From Amycolatopsis jiangsuensis (GTDB taxonomy: Bacteria; Actinomycetota; Actinomycetes; Mycobacteriales; Pseudonocardiaceae): DNA of 64,000 nucleotides. The notes below the pieces were generated by a model that worked only from the letters and a program-made list of their open reading frames with translations, was not told where the DNA came from and searched no databases. How positions within the stretch are numbered: the first letter of the stretch is position 1; every line of letters starts with the position of its first letter. The stretch covers positions 5,730,501-5,794,500 of the forward strand of contig NZ_JACHMG010000001.1 of the NCBI RefSeq assembly GCF_014204865.1, written 5' to 3'. Position numbers and translations under genes: made by a program. Shown here piece after piece: positions 26,029 through 34,538 of this stretch.

Positions 26029-28641
26029 GTGTTCGGCATGACTGGCGTGGGTGACGACTCGCGCGGCCGCCTACTCGGCAGGCCGTGGCTGATCGTCGGA
26101 GTGGTCCTCGCCATCGGCGCCACCCTCGCGCTGGTGCTCAGCGACGACCTCCGGTTTCTCCGGCTCGGCATCGTCGCCGCGTTGTGGGCCGCGCTGATCG
26201 GCGCGTTCCTCGCCGTGCGCTACCGCAAGAACGCGGCACACAGCGAGGACGCGGTCGCCGAGGCGCAGGCGGTGTACGAACTCGAGCTGGAACGCGAGAT
26301 CGCGGCCCGGCGTGAGTACGAGCTGGAGATCGAAGCCGAGACGCGCGAGGCCGCGCAGGCCCAGTCCCGCGAGGAACTGGACGCGCTGCGGTCCGAGGTG
26401 GCCGCGTTGCGCGAAAGCCTGCAGTCGCTGCTCGGCGGCGAAGTGCTGCTCGAACGCGTGGCGCTCACCGCGCAGGCCACCCGGATGCGCGCGCTGAACG
26501 ACGAGCAGCGGCTGGTCACCGCGAGTGCGGAAGGCAAGAACGGCAACGGCAAGAAGCCGGCCCAGCTGCTCGCGCCGAAGAAGCCGTCGGCAGGGACCAC
26601 TGAACGGCCGACCGAGCTGATGGACCGGGTGCTGGACTCCGCGCCCGACGAACGCCGTCGTAAGCCGGCCGCCACGGGCGCGCGTCCCACCGGCAAGCAC
26701 CCGGTCGCGCACCGTACACAGCAGCTCGCCCGCCCTCATCAGGATCCGGCGGAACCTTCCTACGGTCGTGAGAACGGTGCGCCACACGTCCGCGCCGGGG
26801 AACCGGACTCCGGTCCGGAGTCGCCCGCCGCCCGCGCCGTGAAGGAAGCCGAGCTCCGGGCCGAGGCGGGACGCCGCCAGACCGCGGACTCCCAGCCGAC
26901 GCGCACGGTCACCCCTGTCGGTTCGGTCGCCGAGCCCGAGGCAGGCTCGGAGAACCCCGGTGCCGAACCGACTCGCCAGGTCCCTCGCCTCGGCGCCCGG
27001 CCGGCCCCGCGCCGCCGCCCGGACGCGGCCGAGGCCCCACGGCCCGCCCCGGAGGAACGGACCGAGGTCTCCCCCCTGGCGGCGCCCTCACCAGCCGAGT
27101 CGAACGGCCACCGTTCCTCCGGACGAGGAGGCTGGACGGAAGCCGAACTCGAGCAGCCGAACGGTCGTTCCGCTGGCCGTGGCGGCTGGGCCGACAGCGG
27201 TCAGGAACCGGTTGAGTCGAACGGCCGCCGTTCCGCAGGGCGTGGTGGCTGGGAGGACGCCGAACACGAGCAGCCGGAGCCGCACCGCCGTTCCGCCCCG
27301 GGTGGGCGGGCCGAGGGTGAAGCCGGATCGAATCGCCGTCGTCCCGCTCCCGGCCGGTGGGCCGAGGCGGGCGCGGAGTCCGCTGAGCCGAACGGTCGCC
27401 GCCCCGCGCCGGGCCGGTGGACGGGCAACGGACCCGGCCGGCCGGAGCCGAACGGCCAAGCCGCACCGGGCCAGTGGACCGCCGGGACCGGACCGGAGCA
27501 GGCTGAGCCGAACGGTCGTACTGCTCCGGGACAGTGGGCCGGACAGGCGCCGGGCGAAGCGAATGGCCGCCGTTCCGCGCCGGGTCGATCGGCTGACTCG
27601 GGCGGTCGCCGGGCCGCGGGCGGAGCATGGGGCGCACCGGACGCCACGTCGGTCTCCCGGCCGGAAGCTGAGCCGGAGGCATCCGTGGGTGCCCCTGCCG
27701 CGCCAGCGGCCGAGGAGTCCGCTGCCGGACGGCGTGCCGCGGGCCACCGGGCTGCGGACGAGGTGGACGACACCACCGTCGCGAACCAGAACGGCGAAGC
27801 CACCTCGGCGTGGAAACCTGTCTGGGACAACGGATTCACCCCCGGACCGTCCGGCGCGAACTCGTCAGCCGGCTCGCATTCTTCGGCCGCGAATCCGCCG
27901 GCTGCCGCGGGCCGGTCGGCCGCCGCGAATCAGCCGGCTGGCTCGAACCCGTCAGCCTCCGAGAACTCGGCGGCCGCTGCGGACTTGTCGGGTGGCTCGC
28001 ATTCGTCGGCTGCCGCCAATACTTCGGCCGCCGCGAATCCGCCGGCTGCCGCGAACCCATCGGCTGCCGCGAACCCATCGTCCGGCGCGAACTCGTCACC
28101 CGGCTCGAATCCGTCCAATGCGGCGAATCCGTCGGCCACCGGTTCGTTCCGTCCGCCCTCGCGGCTGGAGCAGTTCTCGCGGTCTGATCTGTCCCCACTG
28201 GCCGTCGACACTCCCACCGGACGGCACGGCACGCCCGCGGACGATGAACCGGCCAATCCGACGTTGCCCGAATCCGTGCGCGACAACGCTGTCGATGGCA
28301 CAGGTGGCCGTCGTCGGCGGGCGGACGACGAGCCGTCGTCCGCCGCGGGGGGACGCCGCCGCCGTCCGGACGGCGAACCGCCGGCCTGGGAGAACCAGCG
28401 GCACGCCGCCGCGGAGCCGGAGGCCCCGGCACGGGGCCGTCGAGCCGCACCCGAGCCCGCGGAGTCCGGGCACAGTCAGCACCCCGGCCCGGAAACCGGC
28501 GAACCGGCATCCGGTGGCCGCCGCTCGGCCGAGCGCGCCGAAACGGGCTCACACGCGTCCGGCCGATCGGTCACCGAACTGCTCGCAGCCAACGGCAAGG
28601 CAGAGTCCTCACCTCGCCGACGCCGTCGCGCGGAGGACTGA
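26029..28641 (+). CDS. Membrane-anchored coiled-coil protein with long repetitive disordered tail (DUF6779-like)
   Basis: Residues about 18-37 and 43-62 are two membrane helices. A charged coiled coil follows (about 72-150, AVYELELEREIAARREYELEIE). The remaining 700 residues are disordered: Asn-Gly-Arg-Arg repeats with Gly-Trp or Arg-Trp (around residues 360-530), then Ala/Asn/Pro/Ser repeats (about 600-710), then Arg-rich clusters to the end (RRRRRAED). GGAAGG lies five bases before the GTG. The N-terminal part resembles actinobacterial DUF6779 proteins found after DUF3180. Function unknown. Confidence 0.75.
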   Translation: MFGMTGVGDDSRGRLLGRPWLIVGVVLAIGATLALVLSDDLRFLRLGIVAALWAALIGAFLAVRYRKNAAHSEDAVAEAQAVYELELEREIAARREYELEIEAETREAAQAQSREELDALRSEVAALRESLQSLLGGEVLLERVALTAQATRMRALNDEQRLVTASAEGKNGNGKKPAQLLAPKKPSAGTTERPTELMDRVLDSAPDERRRKPAATGARPTGKHPVAHRTQQLARPHQDPAEPSYGRENGAPHVRAGEPDSGPESPAARAVKEAELRAEAGRRQTADSQPTRTVTPVGSVAEPEAGSENPGAEPTRQVPRLGARPAPRRRPDAAEAPRPAPEERTEVSPLAAPSPAESNGHRSSGRGGWTEAELEQPNGRSAGRGGWADSGQEPVESNGRRSAGRGGWEDAEHEQPEPHRRSAPGGRAEGEAGSNRRRPAPGRWAEAGAESAEPNGRRPAPGRWTGNGPGRPEPNGQAAPGQWTAGTGPEQAEPNGRTAPGQWAGQAPGEANGRRSAPGRSADSGGRRAAGGAWGAPDATSVSRPEAEPEASVGAPAAPAAEESAAGRRAAGHRAADEVDDTTVANQNGEATSAWKPVWDNGFTPGPSGANSSAGSHSSAANPPAAAGRSAAANQPAGSNPSASENSAAAADLSGGSHSSAAANTSAAANPPAAANPSAAANPSSGANSSPGSNPSNAANPSATGSFRPPSRLEQFSRSDLSPLAVDTPTGRHGTPADDEPANPTLPESVRDNAVDGTGGRRRRADDEPSSAAGGRRRRPDGEPPAWENQRHAAAEPEAPARGRRAAPEPAESGHSQHPGPETGEPASGGRRSAERAETGSHASGRSVTELLAANGKAESSPRRRRRAED
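27860..28140 (+). repeat. Coding repeats, Ala/Asn/Pro/Ser array
   Basis: About fifteen short units of 18-24 bp built on GCGAATCC/GCTGCCGCGAACCCATCG encode A-N-P-S-A, A-N-P-P-A and related peptides. An exact unit is repeated side by side near 28050-28080, showing recent slippage or duplication. Confidence 0.7.
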
Positions 28642-28982
28642 ACGCCGTTCACGCGGCGGCGTCGTGCGTCGAGGATTGATCGCCGTCCGTCTACCGGCGT
28701 CGTGCTGAGGACCGGTCGCGGTCCGTCTACCGGCGTTGTCGCGCGGGGGTGAGTGCCATCCCGTGGGCCCCGAAGACCTGTCGCGTTCCGCCCGCTGGCT
28801 CCGAGGACCCGGTCGCTGTCCACCCATGGACGCAGTCGCGCCGAGGATTGATCGCGTCCACCCGCCGCCGTGGCGCCGAGGATCGATCGCCGTCCACCGA
28901 CCGACGCGGTCGCCCTGAGGACCGATCCCCGCCCGCCCAGTGGCACAGTCGCGCGGAGGGCTGAACGGCGTCTGCCCACCCG
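28621..28982 (+). repeat. Degenerate tandem repeat array starting at the stop codon of the preceding gene
   Basis: About ten imperfect units of roughly 37 bp fill the whole gap before the PrsW gene. Each has the core GTCGCGCCGAGGATTGATCG or a variant, followed by a C-rich half (CCGTCCACCCGCC). Cores occur near 28631, 28670, 28706, 28744, 28770, 28802, 28842, 28877, 28916 and 28954. The first unit is the last codons plus TGA of the preceding gene, so the array seems to have grown from that end. No gene is seen in this gap. Confidence 0.75.
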
Positions 28983-29017
28983 GCATTCGCTAACCCGTCT
29001 GCGTAGGGTGACCGCTC

Positions 29018-30199
29018 GTGAATGGAACCCTTCTCGCGAAGGCTCCCCGATCCCGGCGTGTCACTGTGCTGCTGCCCGTGTTCGGGCTCATCGTGGTGGC
29101 GCTCTGCGCCCTGTTCCTGTTCGGCCTGGCCACTGCGCGGGTCGGCTGGCTCGCGGTGGCCATCGGGGTGCTCGCCGCGCTGGTGCCGGTCGGGCTGGTC
29201 GTCGCCGGATTCCTGTGGGTCGACCGCTGGGAGCCCGAACCGGCGAAACTGCTGCTGCTCGGGTTCGCCTGGGGCGCCTGCATCGCCACGATCGTCGCGC
29301 TGCTCATCAACAGCGGGGCGGAAGCCGTCGGTGATCTGCTGCTCGGCGGCGGCAGCGGGAGCAAGCTCAGCGCGCTGGTGTCCGCGCCGTTGGTCGAAGA
29401 AGCCGCGAAGGGTGCCTTCGTCCTGCTGATCTTCTGGCGCCGCCGCGAGGAATTCGACGGCGTGGTCGACGGCGTGGTCTACGCGGGCTTCTCCGCGGCC
29501 GGATTCGCGTTCACCGAGAACATCTACTACTTCGGCCGGGCGTTCGCCGACTACGGTTTCGGCAACGGCGGAAACGCCGGGGTGCTCGCCGCGTTCTTCC
29601 TGCGCGGCGTGCTTTCCCCGTTCACCCATCCGCTCTTCACCGTGATGACCGGCATCGGTTTCGGGGTGGCCGCGCGCACCGCGCAACGGTCGGTGCGGAT
29701 CTGTGCCCCGATCGCCGGGTACCTCGTCGGCGTGTGCCTGCACGCGCTGTGGAACAGCGCCGCCACGCTCGGTGGCTCCGACGCTTTCCTCACCGTGTAC
29801 TTCCTGGTGATGGTGCCGCTGTTCATCGGAGTCATCTACGTGGTCGTGCTGCAACGGCGCCGGGAACAGAAGATCGTGGCCGCCGCGTTGCCCCGGATGG
29901 CCGCCGCCCGCTGGATCGCGCCCTCGGAAATCGAGCTGCTGGCAAGCCTTTCCGGTCGACGGGCGTGGCGAAGGCAGGCTCGGCGGGAGTCCGGCCGGGC
30001 CGCGGCGAGGGCGGTCGGCCAGTACCAGGCGAGCGTGTCCGAGCTGGCTTTCCTCCGGCGCACCCGGCTGCGCACCGAAGAGGACCGGCGCCGCCAGGAC
30101 GAACTGCTGCACGCATTGCGGACGGCCCGGGCGGACGCGATGCGCCTGGCCACCGACGGCGATCGCGCCGACCGCGCCACCAATGGCGACAACCGGTGA
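29018..30199 (+). CDS. PrsW family intramembrane metalloprotease
   Basis: A 393-residue protein with about eight to nine membrane helices. PrsW motifs are present: APLVEEAAKG (zinc/catalytic Glu pair), FAFTENIYYFG, SPFTHPLFT and VCLHALWNS. PrsW proteases cut membrane substrates such as anti-sigma factors; the substrate here is unknown. The last 110 residues form a soluble Arg-rich tail (RRRQDELLHALRTARADAMR). The GTG start is followed directly by the soluble tip of the first helix. Confidence 0.9.
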   Translation: MNGTLLAKAPRSRRVTVLLPVFGLIVVALCALFLFGLATARVGWLAVAIGVLAALVPVGLVVAGFLWVDRWEPEPAKLLLLGFAWGACIATIVALLINSGAEAVGDLLLGGGSGSKLSALVSAPLVEEAAKGAFVLLIFWRRREEFDGVVDGVVYAGFSAAGFAFTENIYYFGRAFADYGFGNGGNAGVLAAFFLRGVLSPFTHPLFTVMTGIGFGVAARTAQRSVRICAPIAGYLVGVCLHALWNSAATLGGSDAFLTVYFLVMVPLFIGVIYVVVLQRRREQKIVAAALPRMAAARWIAPSEIELLASLSGRRAWRRQARRESGRAAARAVGQYQASVSELAFLRRTRLRTEEDRRRQDELLHALRTARADAMRLATDGDRADRATNGDNR

Positions 30200-30425
30200 T
30201 CAACCCCCTGCCAGGGGTAACTCGACCGTGCCAAAAACCCGTGCCGACCGGGGGATGGCTGTCCGGGAACCGGTAGGTCCGGCTAGGGTTCGCCCGCGCC
30301 GGCGGTCCGGGTGAAGCTGGTCACCCGGGCGCCGCGAACCGGCCCGGCCGGGGCTACTCTCGCGCCGTCGTCTGGTACCCGCGCCCCCAGAGCGGGACTG
30401 GAACGAGCACTAGGAGTATCAAGTC

Positions 30426-30452
30426 ATGAGCGTCCACAGGCGCACGCTGTGA
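30426..30452 (+). CDS. Candidate 8-residue leader peptide (MSVHRRTL)
   Basis: An ATG with a strong ribosome site AGGAG, nine bases upstream, opens an eight-codon frame encoding M-S-V-H-R-R-T-L. Its TGA overlaps the GTG of the DUF2520 gene (GTGA). The downstream GTG has no ribosome site of its own, so translation of the leader probably delivers ribosomes to it. Whether it also senses an amino acid or is just a coupling device is unknown. Confidence 0.5.
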   Translation: MSVHRRTL

Positions 30453-31351
30453 GCCGGCCCGCTCGCCTCGCGGTGGGTGTGGTCTCCGCCGGCCGCGTGG
30501 GCACCGTCCTCGGCGCCGCGCTGGCCCGGGCGGGACACACCGTCGTCGCCGCTTCCGGACTGTCCGCCGCGTCGCTGTCCCGCGCCGAGCAGCTGCTGCC
30601 CGACGTGCCGCTGCTGCCTCCCGACGAGGTCGTGCGGCGGGCCGATCTGGTCCTGCTGGCGTTGCCGGACGACGCGCTGCCCGGGATGCTGCGCGGCCTG
30701 GTCGCCACCGAGTCCGTGCGACCCGGCCAGATCGTCGTCCACACCTCCGGCGCGCACGGCATCGACGTGCTCGCGCCGGCCGCCGACGCGGGTGCGCTCC
30801 CGCTCGCGCTGCACCCCGTCCTCACCTTCACCGGCCGTGCGGAAGACCTGGAACGGCTGGCCACGGCCAGTATCGGCGTCACCGCCGCGGCCGAGGACGA
30901 GGCAGCGTGGAACGTGGGTGAGGCGCTCGCGGTGGAGATGGGTGCCGAGCCGGTGCGGATCCCCGAATCCGCTCGCGCGCTGTACCACGCTGCGCTGGCG
31001 CACGGCGCGAACCACTTGATGACGCTCGTCGCCGACTGCACGGAGGTCCTGCGCACCGCCGGGATCGCCCAGGCAGAGCGGCTGGTCGCACCGCTGCTTT
31101 CGGCCGCGCTGGACAATGTCCTGCGCCACGGCGACCGGGCGCTCACCGGACCGGTCGCGCGTGGCGATCTCGGGACCGTGGGCAAGCACCTCGACGTGCT
31201 GTCCACGCAGGCCCCGCGGGTCGCCACGGCGTACCGGGCGCTGGCCCGTCGCACCGCCGAGCGGTCCCACTCCGCCGGGCTGCTCGACGCGGCATCCGCC
31301 GACGCACTGACCGACCTCCTCGCCGACCCCGCCGAAGGACAGACCCCGTGA
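30449..31351 (+). CDS. Rossmann-fold protein with DUF2520 domain
   Basis: Residues 1-130 are an NAD(P)-binding Rossmann domain (VGVVSAGRVGTVLGAALARAGHTV). The rest is the helical DUF2520 domain, with the family sequence LYHAALAHGANHLMTLVADC. It resembles ketopantoate reductase-type dehydrogenases and sits directly before panC with a GTGA overlap. In actinobacteria this gene commonly precedes panC, so a role in pantothenate supply is plausible but unproven. Confidence 0.88.
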   Translation: MSRPARLAVGVVSAGRVGTVLGAALARAGHTVVAASGLSAASLSRAEQLLPDVPLLPPDEVVRRADLVLLALPDDALPGMLRGLVATESVRPGQIVVHTSGAHGIDVLAPAADAGALPLALHPVLTFTGRAEDLERLATASIGVTAAAEDEAAWNVGEALAVEMGAEPVRIPESARALYHAALAHGANHLMTLVADCTEVLRTAGIAQAERLVAPLLSAALDNVLRHGDRALTGPVARGDLGTVGKHLDVLSTQAPRVATAYRALARRTAERSHSAGLLDAASADALTDLLADPAEGQTP

Positions 31352-32256
31352 TCACTCCGAAGTTCCAGCGCGGCACGCTCAACACGTTCCAGCCGCCCGA
31401 GCACATCAGCAAGGTGAGCGGGGCGCTGCGCGCGGTCGGCCGCAAGGTGGCGCTGGTGCCCACCATGGGCGCGTTGCACGACGGGCACCGCGAGCTGCTG
31501 CGTCGCGCGAAGCGGCTGCCGAACACGGTGGTGGCCGCGTCGATTTTCGTGAACCCGCTGCAGTTCGGTGCCGGCGAGGACTTCGAGGCGTACCCGAGGC
31601 CGCTGGAGCACGATCTCGAAGCGCTGTCCGCGGCGGGCGTCGAGCTGGCGTTCACCCCGAAAGCCTCGGACCTGTACGCGGAGAACGCGATGGTCACGCT
31701 GAACCCGGGGCCGCTCGGGGACGAGCTCGAAGGGACCGTGCGGCCCGGGCACTTCAGCGGGATGCTGACCGTCGTCGCGAAGCTGTTCAACCTGCTTCGC
31801 CCGGACTACGCGTTCTTCGGGGAGAAGGACTACCAGCAGCTGGTGCTGGTGAAGCGGATGGTGGCCGACCTGAACATCGACACCCGCGTGATCGGGGTGC
31901 CGACCGTGCGGGAACGCGACGGGCTCGCGCTCTCCTCGCGCAACGTCTACCTGACGCCGCAGCAGCGGGAGGACGCCGTCGTCCTCTCGGCCGCGCTGTC
32001 CGCCGGAGCACACGTCGGTCGCGAGGGGGCCGACGCGGTGCTCGAGGTGGCGCGGAGGACACTTGCCGCCCGGCCTCGGGTGGAAGTGGACTACTTGGAG
32101 TTGAGGGGAACCGATCTCGGGCCCGCGCCCGTCGACGGTGAGGCACGGCTGTTGATCGCCGCCCGGGTGGGCAGCACCCGGCTGATCGACAACGTGGGAG
32201 TGCTGCTCGGAAGCGCTGTGGAACATCCGGGCGTGGAGCTGGACGCAGGGGAATAG
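31348..32256 (+). CDS. panC: Pantoate-beta-alanine ligase (pantothenate synthetase)
   Basis: Joins pantoate and beta-alanine using ATP to make pantothenate. Signatures: PTMGALHDGHRELL with the HxGH nucleotide motif, the pantoate-site segment SIFVNPLQFGAGEDF, GEKDYQQLVLV, and the KMSKS-like loop LALSSRNVYL. Length 302. Starts with GTG overlapping the DUF2520 stop; panD follows after 12 bp. Confidence 0.97.
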   Translation: MITPKFQRGTLNTFQPPEHISKVSGALRAVGRKVALVPTMGALHDGHRELLRRAKRLPNTVVAASIFVNPLQFGAGEDFEAYPRPLEHDLEALSAAGVELAFTPKASDLYAENAMVTLNPGPLGDELEGTVRPGHFSGMLTVVAKLFNLLRPDYAFFGEKDYQQLVLVKRMVADLNIDTRVIGVPTVRERDGLALSSRNVYLTPQQREDAVVLSAALSAGAHVGREGADAVLEVARRTLAARPRVEVDYLELRGTDLGPAPVDGEARLLIAARVGSTRLIDNVGVLLGSAVEHPGVELDAGE

Positions 32257-32268
32257 GGAGAGTCCACG

Positions 32269-32763
32269 ATGTACCGCACGATGTTGAAGTCGAAGATCCA
32301 CCGGGCCACGGTGACCCAGGCGGACCTGCACTACGTGGGTTCGGTGACCGTCGACGAGGACCTGATGGACGCCGCCGACCTGCTGCCGGGCGAGCAGGTG
32401 TCCATTGTGGACGTCACGAACGGTGCCCGGCTGGAGACCTACGTGATCAAGGGTGAGCGCGGCAGTGGCGTGCTCGGCATCAACGGCGCCGCGGCGCATC
32501 TGGTGCACCCCGGCGATCTGGTGATCCTGATTTCCTACGGGCAGATGGACAACGCGGAGGCGCTCACCTACGAGCCGCGCGTGGTGTTCGTCGACGAGGA
32601 GAACCGGATCGTCGAGCGCGGAGTGGATCCCGCGTACGCGCCGGAGGGCTCGGGGCTGCTCAGCGGCACCGTCACGCTGCCCGAGGAGGACACCATCGCC
32701 TTCCCGGTAGCCGAGACCGCCGACGCGCGCCGGCTCGACGCGCTGCTGCACGCCGACCACTGA
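32269..32763 (+). CDS. panD: Aspartate 1-decarboxylase proenzyme
   Basis: Supplies beta-alanine from aspartate. It is made as a proenzyme that cleaves itself between Gly24 and Ser25 (HYVGSVTVD), turning Ser25 into the pyruvoyl cofactor. Lys9 and Tyr58-type residues of the family are in place ([12 protein letters not shown]). At 164 residues it is longer than the usual 126-140, with a C-terminal extension after about residue 125. GGGAGA precedes the ATG. Confidence 0.97.
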   Translation: MYRTMLKSKIHRATVTQADLHYVGSVTVDEDLMDAADLLPGEQVSIVDVTNGARLETYVIKGERGSGVLGINGAAAHLVHPGDLVILISYGQMDNAEALTYEPRVVFVDEENRIVERGVDPAYAPEGSGLLSGTVTLPEEDTIAFPVAETADARRLDALLHADH

Positions 32764-32813
32764 ATTCCCCTTCGCCGGCGTGGACGCCTGCGCCGCAGTA
32801 AAGGAAGATCCGT

Positions 32814-33587
32814 TTGCTGCTCACAGTCGACGTCGGCAACACCAACATCGTGCTCGGTCTCCACGACGGGCCGGACCTCGTCGGTGACTGGCGGATGCGC
32901 ACCGACGCGCGGATGACCGCGGACGAGCTCGCGCTGACCATGCGCGGGCTGCTGGGTTCGCACGCGGACGCGATCACCGGCATCAGCGCACTGTCCACAG
33001 TGCCCGCGGTGCTGCGGGAGCTGCGCGTGATGCTCGGCCGCTACTACCCACGGCTGCCCAAGATCGTGGTGGAACCGGGCGTGCGGACCGGGGTGCCGCT
33101 GCTGGTGGACAACCCGAAAGAGGTGGGCGCGGACCGGCTGGTGAACACGCTGGCCGCGCACCACCTGCACGCCACCGCGTGCGTGGTGGTCGACTTCGGC
33201 ACCTCCACCAACGTCGACGCGATCTCGGCCCGGGGCGAGTTCCTCGGTGGGGCGTTCGCCCCGGGTATCGAGATCTCGGTGGACGCGCTGGCCGCCCGCG
33301 CCGCCGCCCTGCGCAAGGTGGAACTCGTGCCGCCGCGGTCGGTGATCGGCAAGAACACCGTGGAATGCCTGCAGTCCGGCATTCTCTTCGGCTTCGCCGG
33401 GCAGGTCGACGGCCTGGTCCGGCGGATCGTGCGCGAGCTCACCCACGACGGCTCGGAGCCGGTGTCGGTGATCGCCACCGGCGGGCTGGCCCCGCTCGTG
33501 CTCGCCGAATCCGAGACGATCACCGAGCACGTACCGGACCTGACGCTGCTCGGGCTGCGGCTGGTGTACGAGCGCAACACGCGTTGA
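32814..33587 (+). CDS. coaX: Type III pantothenate kinase
   Basis: Phosphorylates pantothenate, the first step to CoA; type III enzymes are not inhibited by CoA. ASKHA-fold motifs are visible: [14 protein letters not shown] at the N-terminus, [10 protein letters not shown], and [13 protein letters not shown]. The TTG start follows AAAGGAAG with proper spacing. The panC-panD-coaX order places three steps of one pathway together. Confidence 0.95.
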   Translation: MLLTVDVGNTNIVLGLHDGPDLVGDWRMRTDARMTADELALTMRGLLGSHADAITGISALSTVPAVLRELRVMLGRYYPRLPKIVVEPGVRTGVPLLVDNPKEVGADRLVNTLAAHHLHATACVVVDFGTSTNVDAISARGEFLGGAFAPGIEISVDALAARAAALRKVELVPPRSVIGKNTVECLQSGILFGFAGQVDGLVRRIVRELTHDGSEPVSVIATGGLAPLVLAESETITEHVPDLTLLGLRLVYERNTR

Positions 33588-33655
33588 TGCCGAGGCGGTG
33601 AGCGCTGTACCTGGTGAGCGCGCCGTTGCTGCCACGTCACGGTCGAACTCCGCGC

Positions 33656-33778
33656 TCAGCCGCGGCGGCCACCGCTGGTGGCGCTCGACCACCAGTACAA
33701 CGTCGGTGGGATTCCGATCAGGAAACCGCCGCCCGCGATGCAGAGCCCGGTCAGGAAAAAGGGACGAGCCTTTTCCAT
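33656..33778 (-). CDS. Very small putative membrane protein (40 residues)
   Basis: Short frame MEKARPFFLTGLCIAGGGFLIG with one hydrophobic helix and a positive tail. It overlaps the end of the 81-residue frame by 28 bp in another frame. Its hydrophobic stretch resembles that of the upstream frame (FFLLGLYATGAGLLVG), suggesting a duplicated segment. No clear ribosome site. It may be a remnant or a frameshifted end of the neighbouring frame. Confidence 0.35.
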   Translation of the reverse strand: MEKARPFFLTGLCIAGGGFLIGIPPTLYWWSSATSGGRRG

Positions 33779-33996
33779 GCCGAGCGCCGCAGCCGGACCA
33801 CCGCTGCCGCCACGCCGACGAGCAGACCGGCGCCGGTGGCGTACAGACCGAGGAGGAAGAAGCCGGCGGCTCCGATATTGGCACCGCTGTTCGGTGGCGT
33901 GGTGATCTCGGCGAGGAATCCCATGCCCAGCAATACGGCCCCGGCGGCGATCAGCCAGACCGCGGCGATCGCCGGGCGTCCGGGAATGGTCCTCAC
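33751..33996 (-). CDS. Small putative membrane protein (81 residues)
   Basis: Two hydrophobic segments (AAVWLIAAGAVLLGMGFLAE and FFLLGLYATGAGLLVGVAAA) and a basic C-terminus. GTG start, with GGGAA six bases upstream. No family recognised. It lies in an otherwise gene-poor stretch between coaX and sugE. Confidence 0.5.
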   Translation of the reverse strand: MRTIPGRPAIAAVWLIAAGAVLLGMGFLAEITTPPNSGANIGAAGFFLLGLYATGAGLLVGVAAAVVRLRRSAWKRLVPFS

Positions 33997-34134
33997 GCTT
34001 TTTCCCGCTGACTGGCTTGTGCGCGCCGCGGCGCTGCGACCTCATTCACGGTTCCCGCCTCCCTCATAGTGGCTTCCCTGCGTTGCGGACGGCCAGCCGT
34101 GGTGCGTGGCCCGTAGCTGACCCTGGATGAGGCG

Positions 34135-34449
34135 TCAGTGGAGCAGCTTCAGGCCCACGACGCCGGCGACGATCAGCACCAGACAGGCGATCCGACCGAA
34201 GGACGCCGGATCGTGCAGCGCGAAGATGCCGTAGAGGGCCGTCCCCACCGCGCCGATGCCGACCCACACCGCATAACCGGTGCCGATCGGGATGGCGCGC
34301 AGGGAGTAAGCGAGCCCGGACATGCTCAGCAGCAGGGCCACGCCGAACAGCAGGCTCGGCCACAGTTTGCTGAAACCCTTGGACGCGGCGAGCGCGGAGG
34401 CCCACACGGTTTCGAGAACGCCGGAGAAAACCAGAACGAGCCAGGCCAT
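34135..34449 (-). CDS. sugE: SMR family exporter, SugE/Gdx guanidinium exporter-like
   Basis: A 104-residue protein with four membrane helices; the SMR Glu is in the first (VFSGVLETVWA). SLRAIPIGTGYAVWVGIGAVG closely follows SugE/Gdx sequences rather than EmrE. Gdx proteins exchange guanidinium for protons as dual-topology dimers. The ATG follows AAAGGA by six bases. A guanidine-III riboswitch lies just upstream in the same direction, which strongly supports guanidinium as substrate. Confidence 0.9.
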   Translation of the reverse strand: MAWLVLVFSGVLETVWASALAASKGFSKLWPSLLFGVALLLSMSGLAYSLRAIPIGTGYAVWVGIGAVGTALYGIFALHDPASFGRIACLVLIVAGVVGLKLLH

Positions 34450-34477
34450 GATCAATCCTTTCGCAGTGGCTGGTCAG

Positions 34478-34530
34478 TCACTGCACCGTCTTGTCCTGAC
34501 CGGGTACGTAGTGTCTGCCTCGGCTCCGCC
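34478..34530 (-). ncRNA. Guanidine-III (ykkC-III) riboswitch upstream of sugE
   Basis: On the minus strand the sequence CGTACCCGGTCAGGACAAGA followed by CGGTGC matches the conserved core of the guanidine-III class as I remember it (ACCCGGUCAGGACAAGACGG). CAC..CGT upstream pairs with ACGGTG downstream to form the helix. A CCTCGGC/GCCGAGG hairpin (34518-34534) stands at its 5' side. It ends about 30 bp before the sugE ATG, close enough to control translation. Recognised by eye; a covariance search would settle it. Confidence 0.85.
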
Positions 34531-34538
34531 GAGGCGGC

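Noticed and set aside
28621-28982. CRISPR array
   Set aside because: Units are degenerate, contiguous and without unique spacers; there are no cas genes.
34478-34530. Guanidine-I (ykkC) or SAM riboswitch
   Set aside because: Their conserved blocks are missing; only the guanidine-III core is present.
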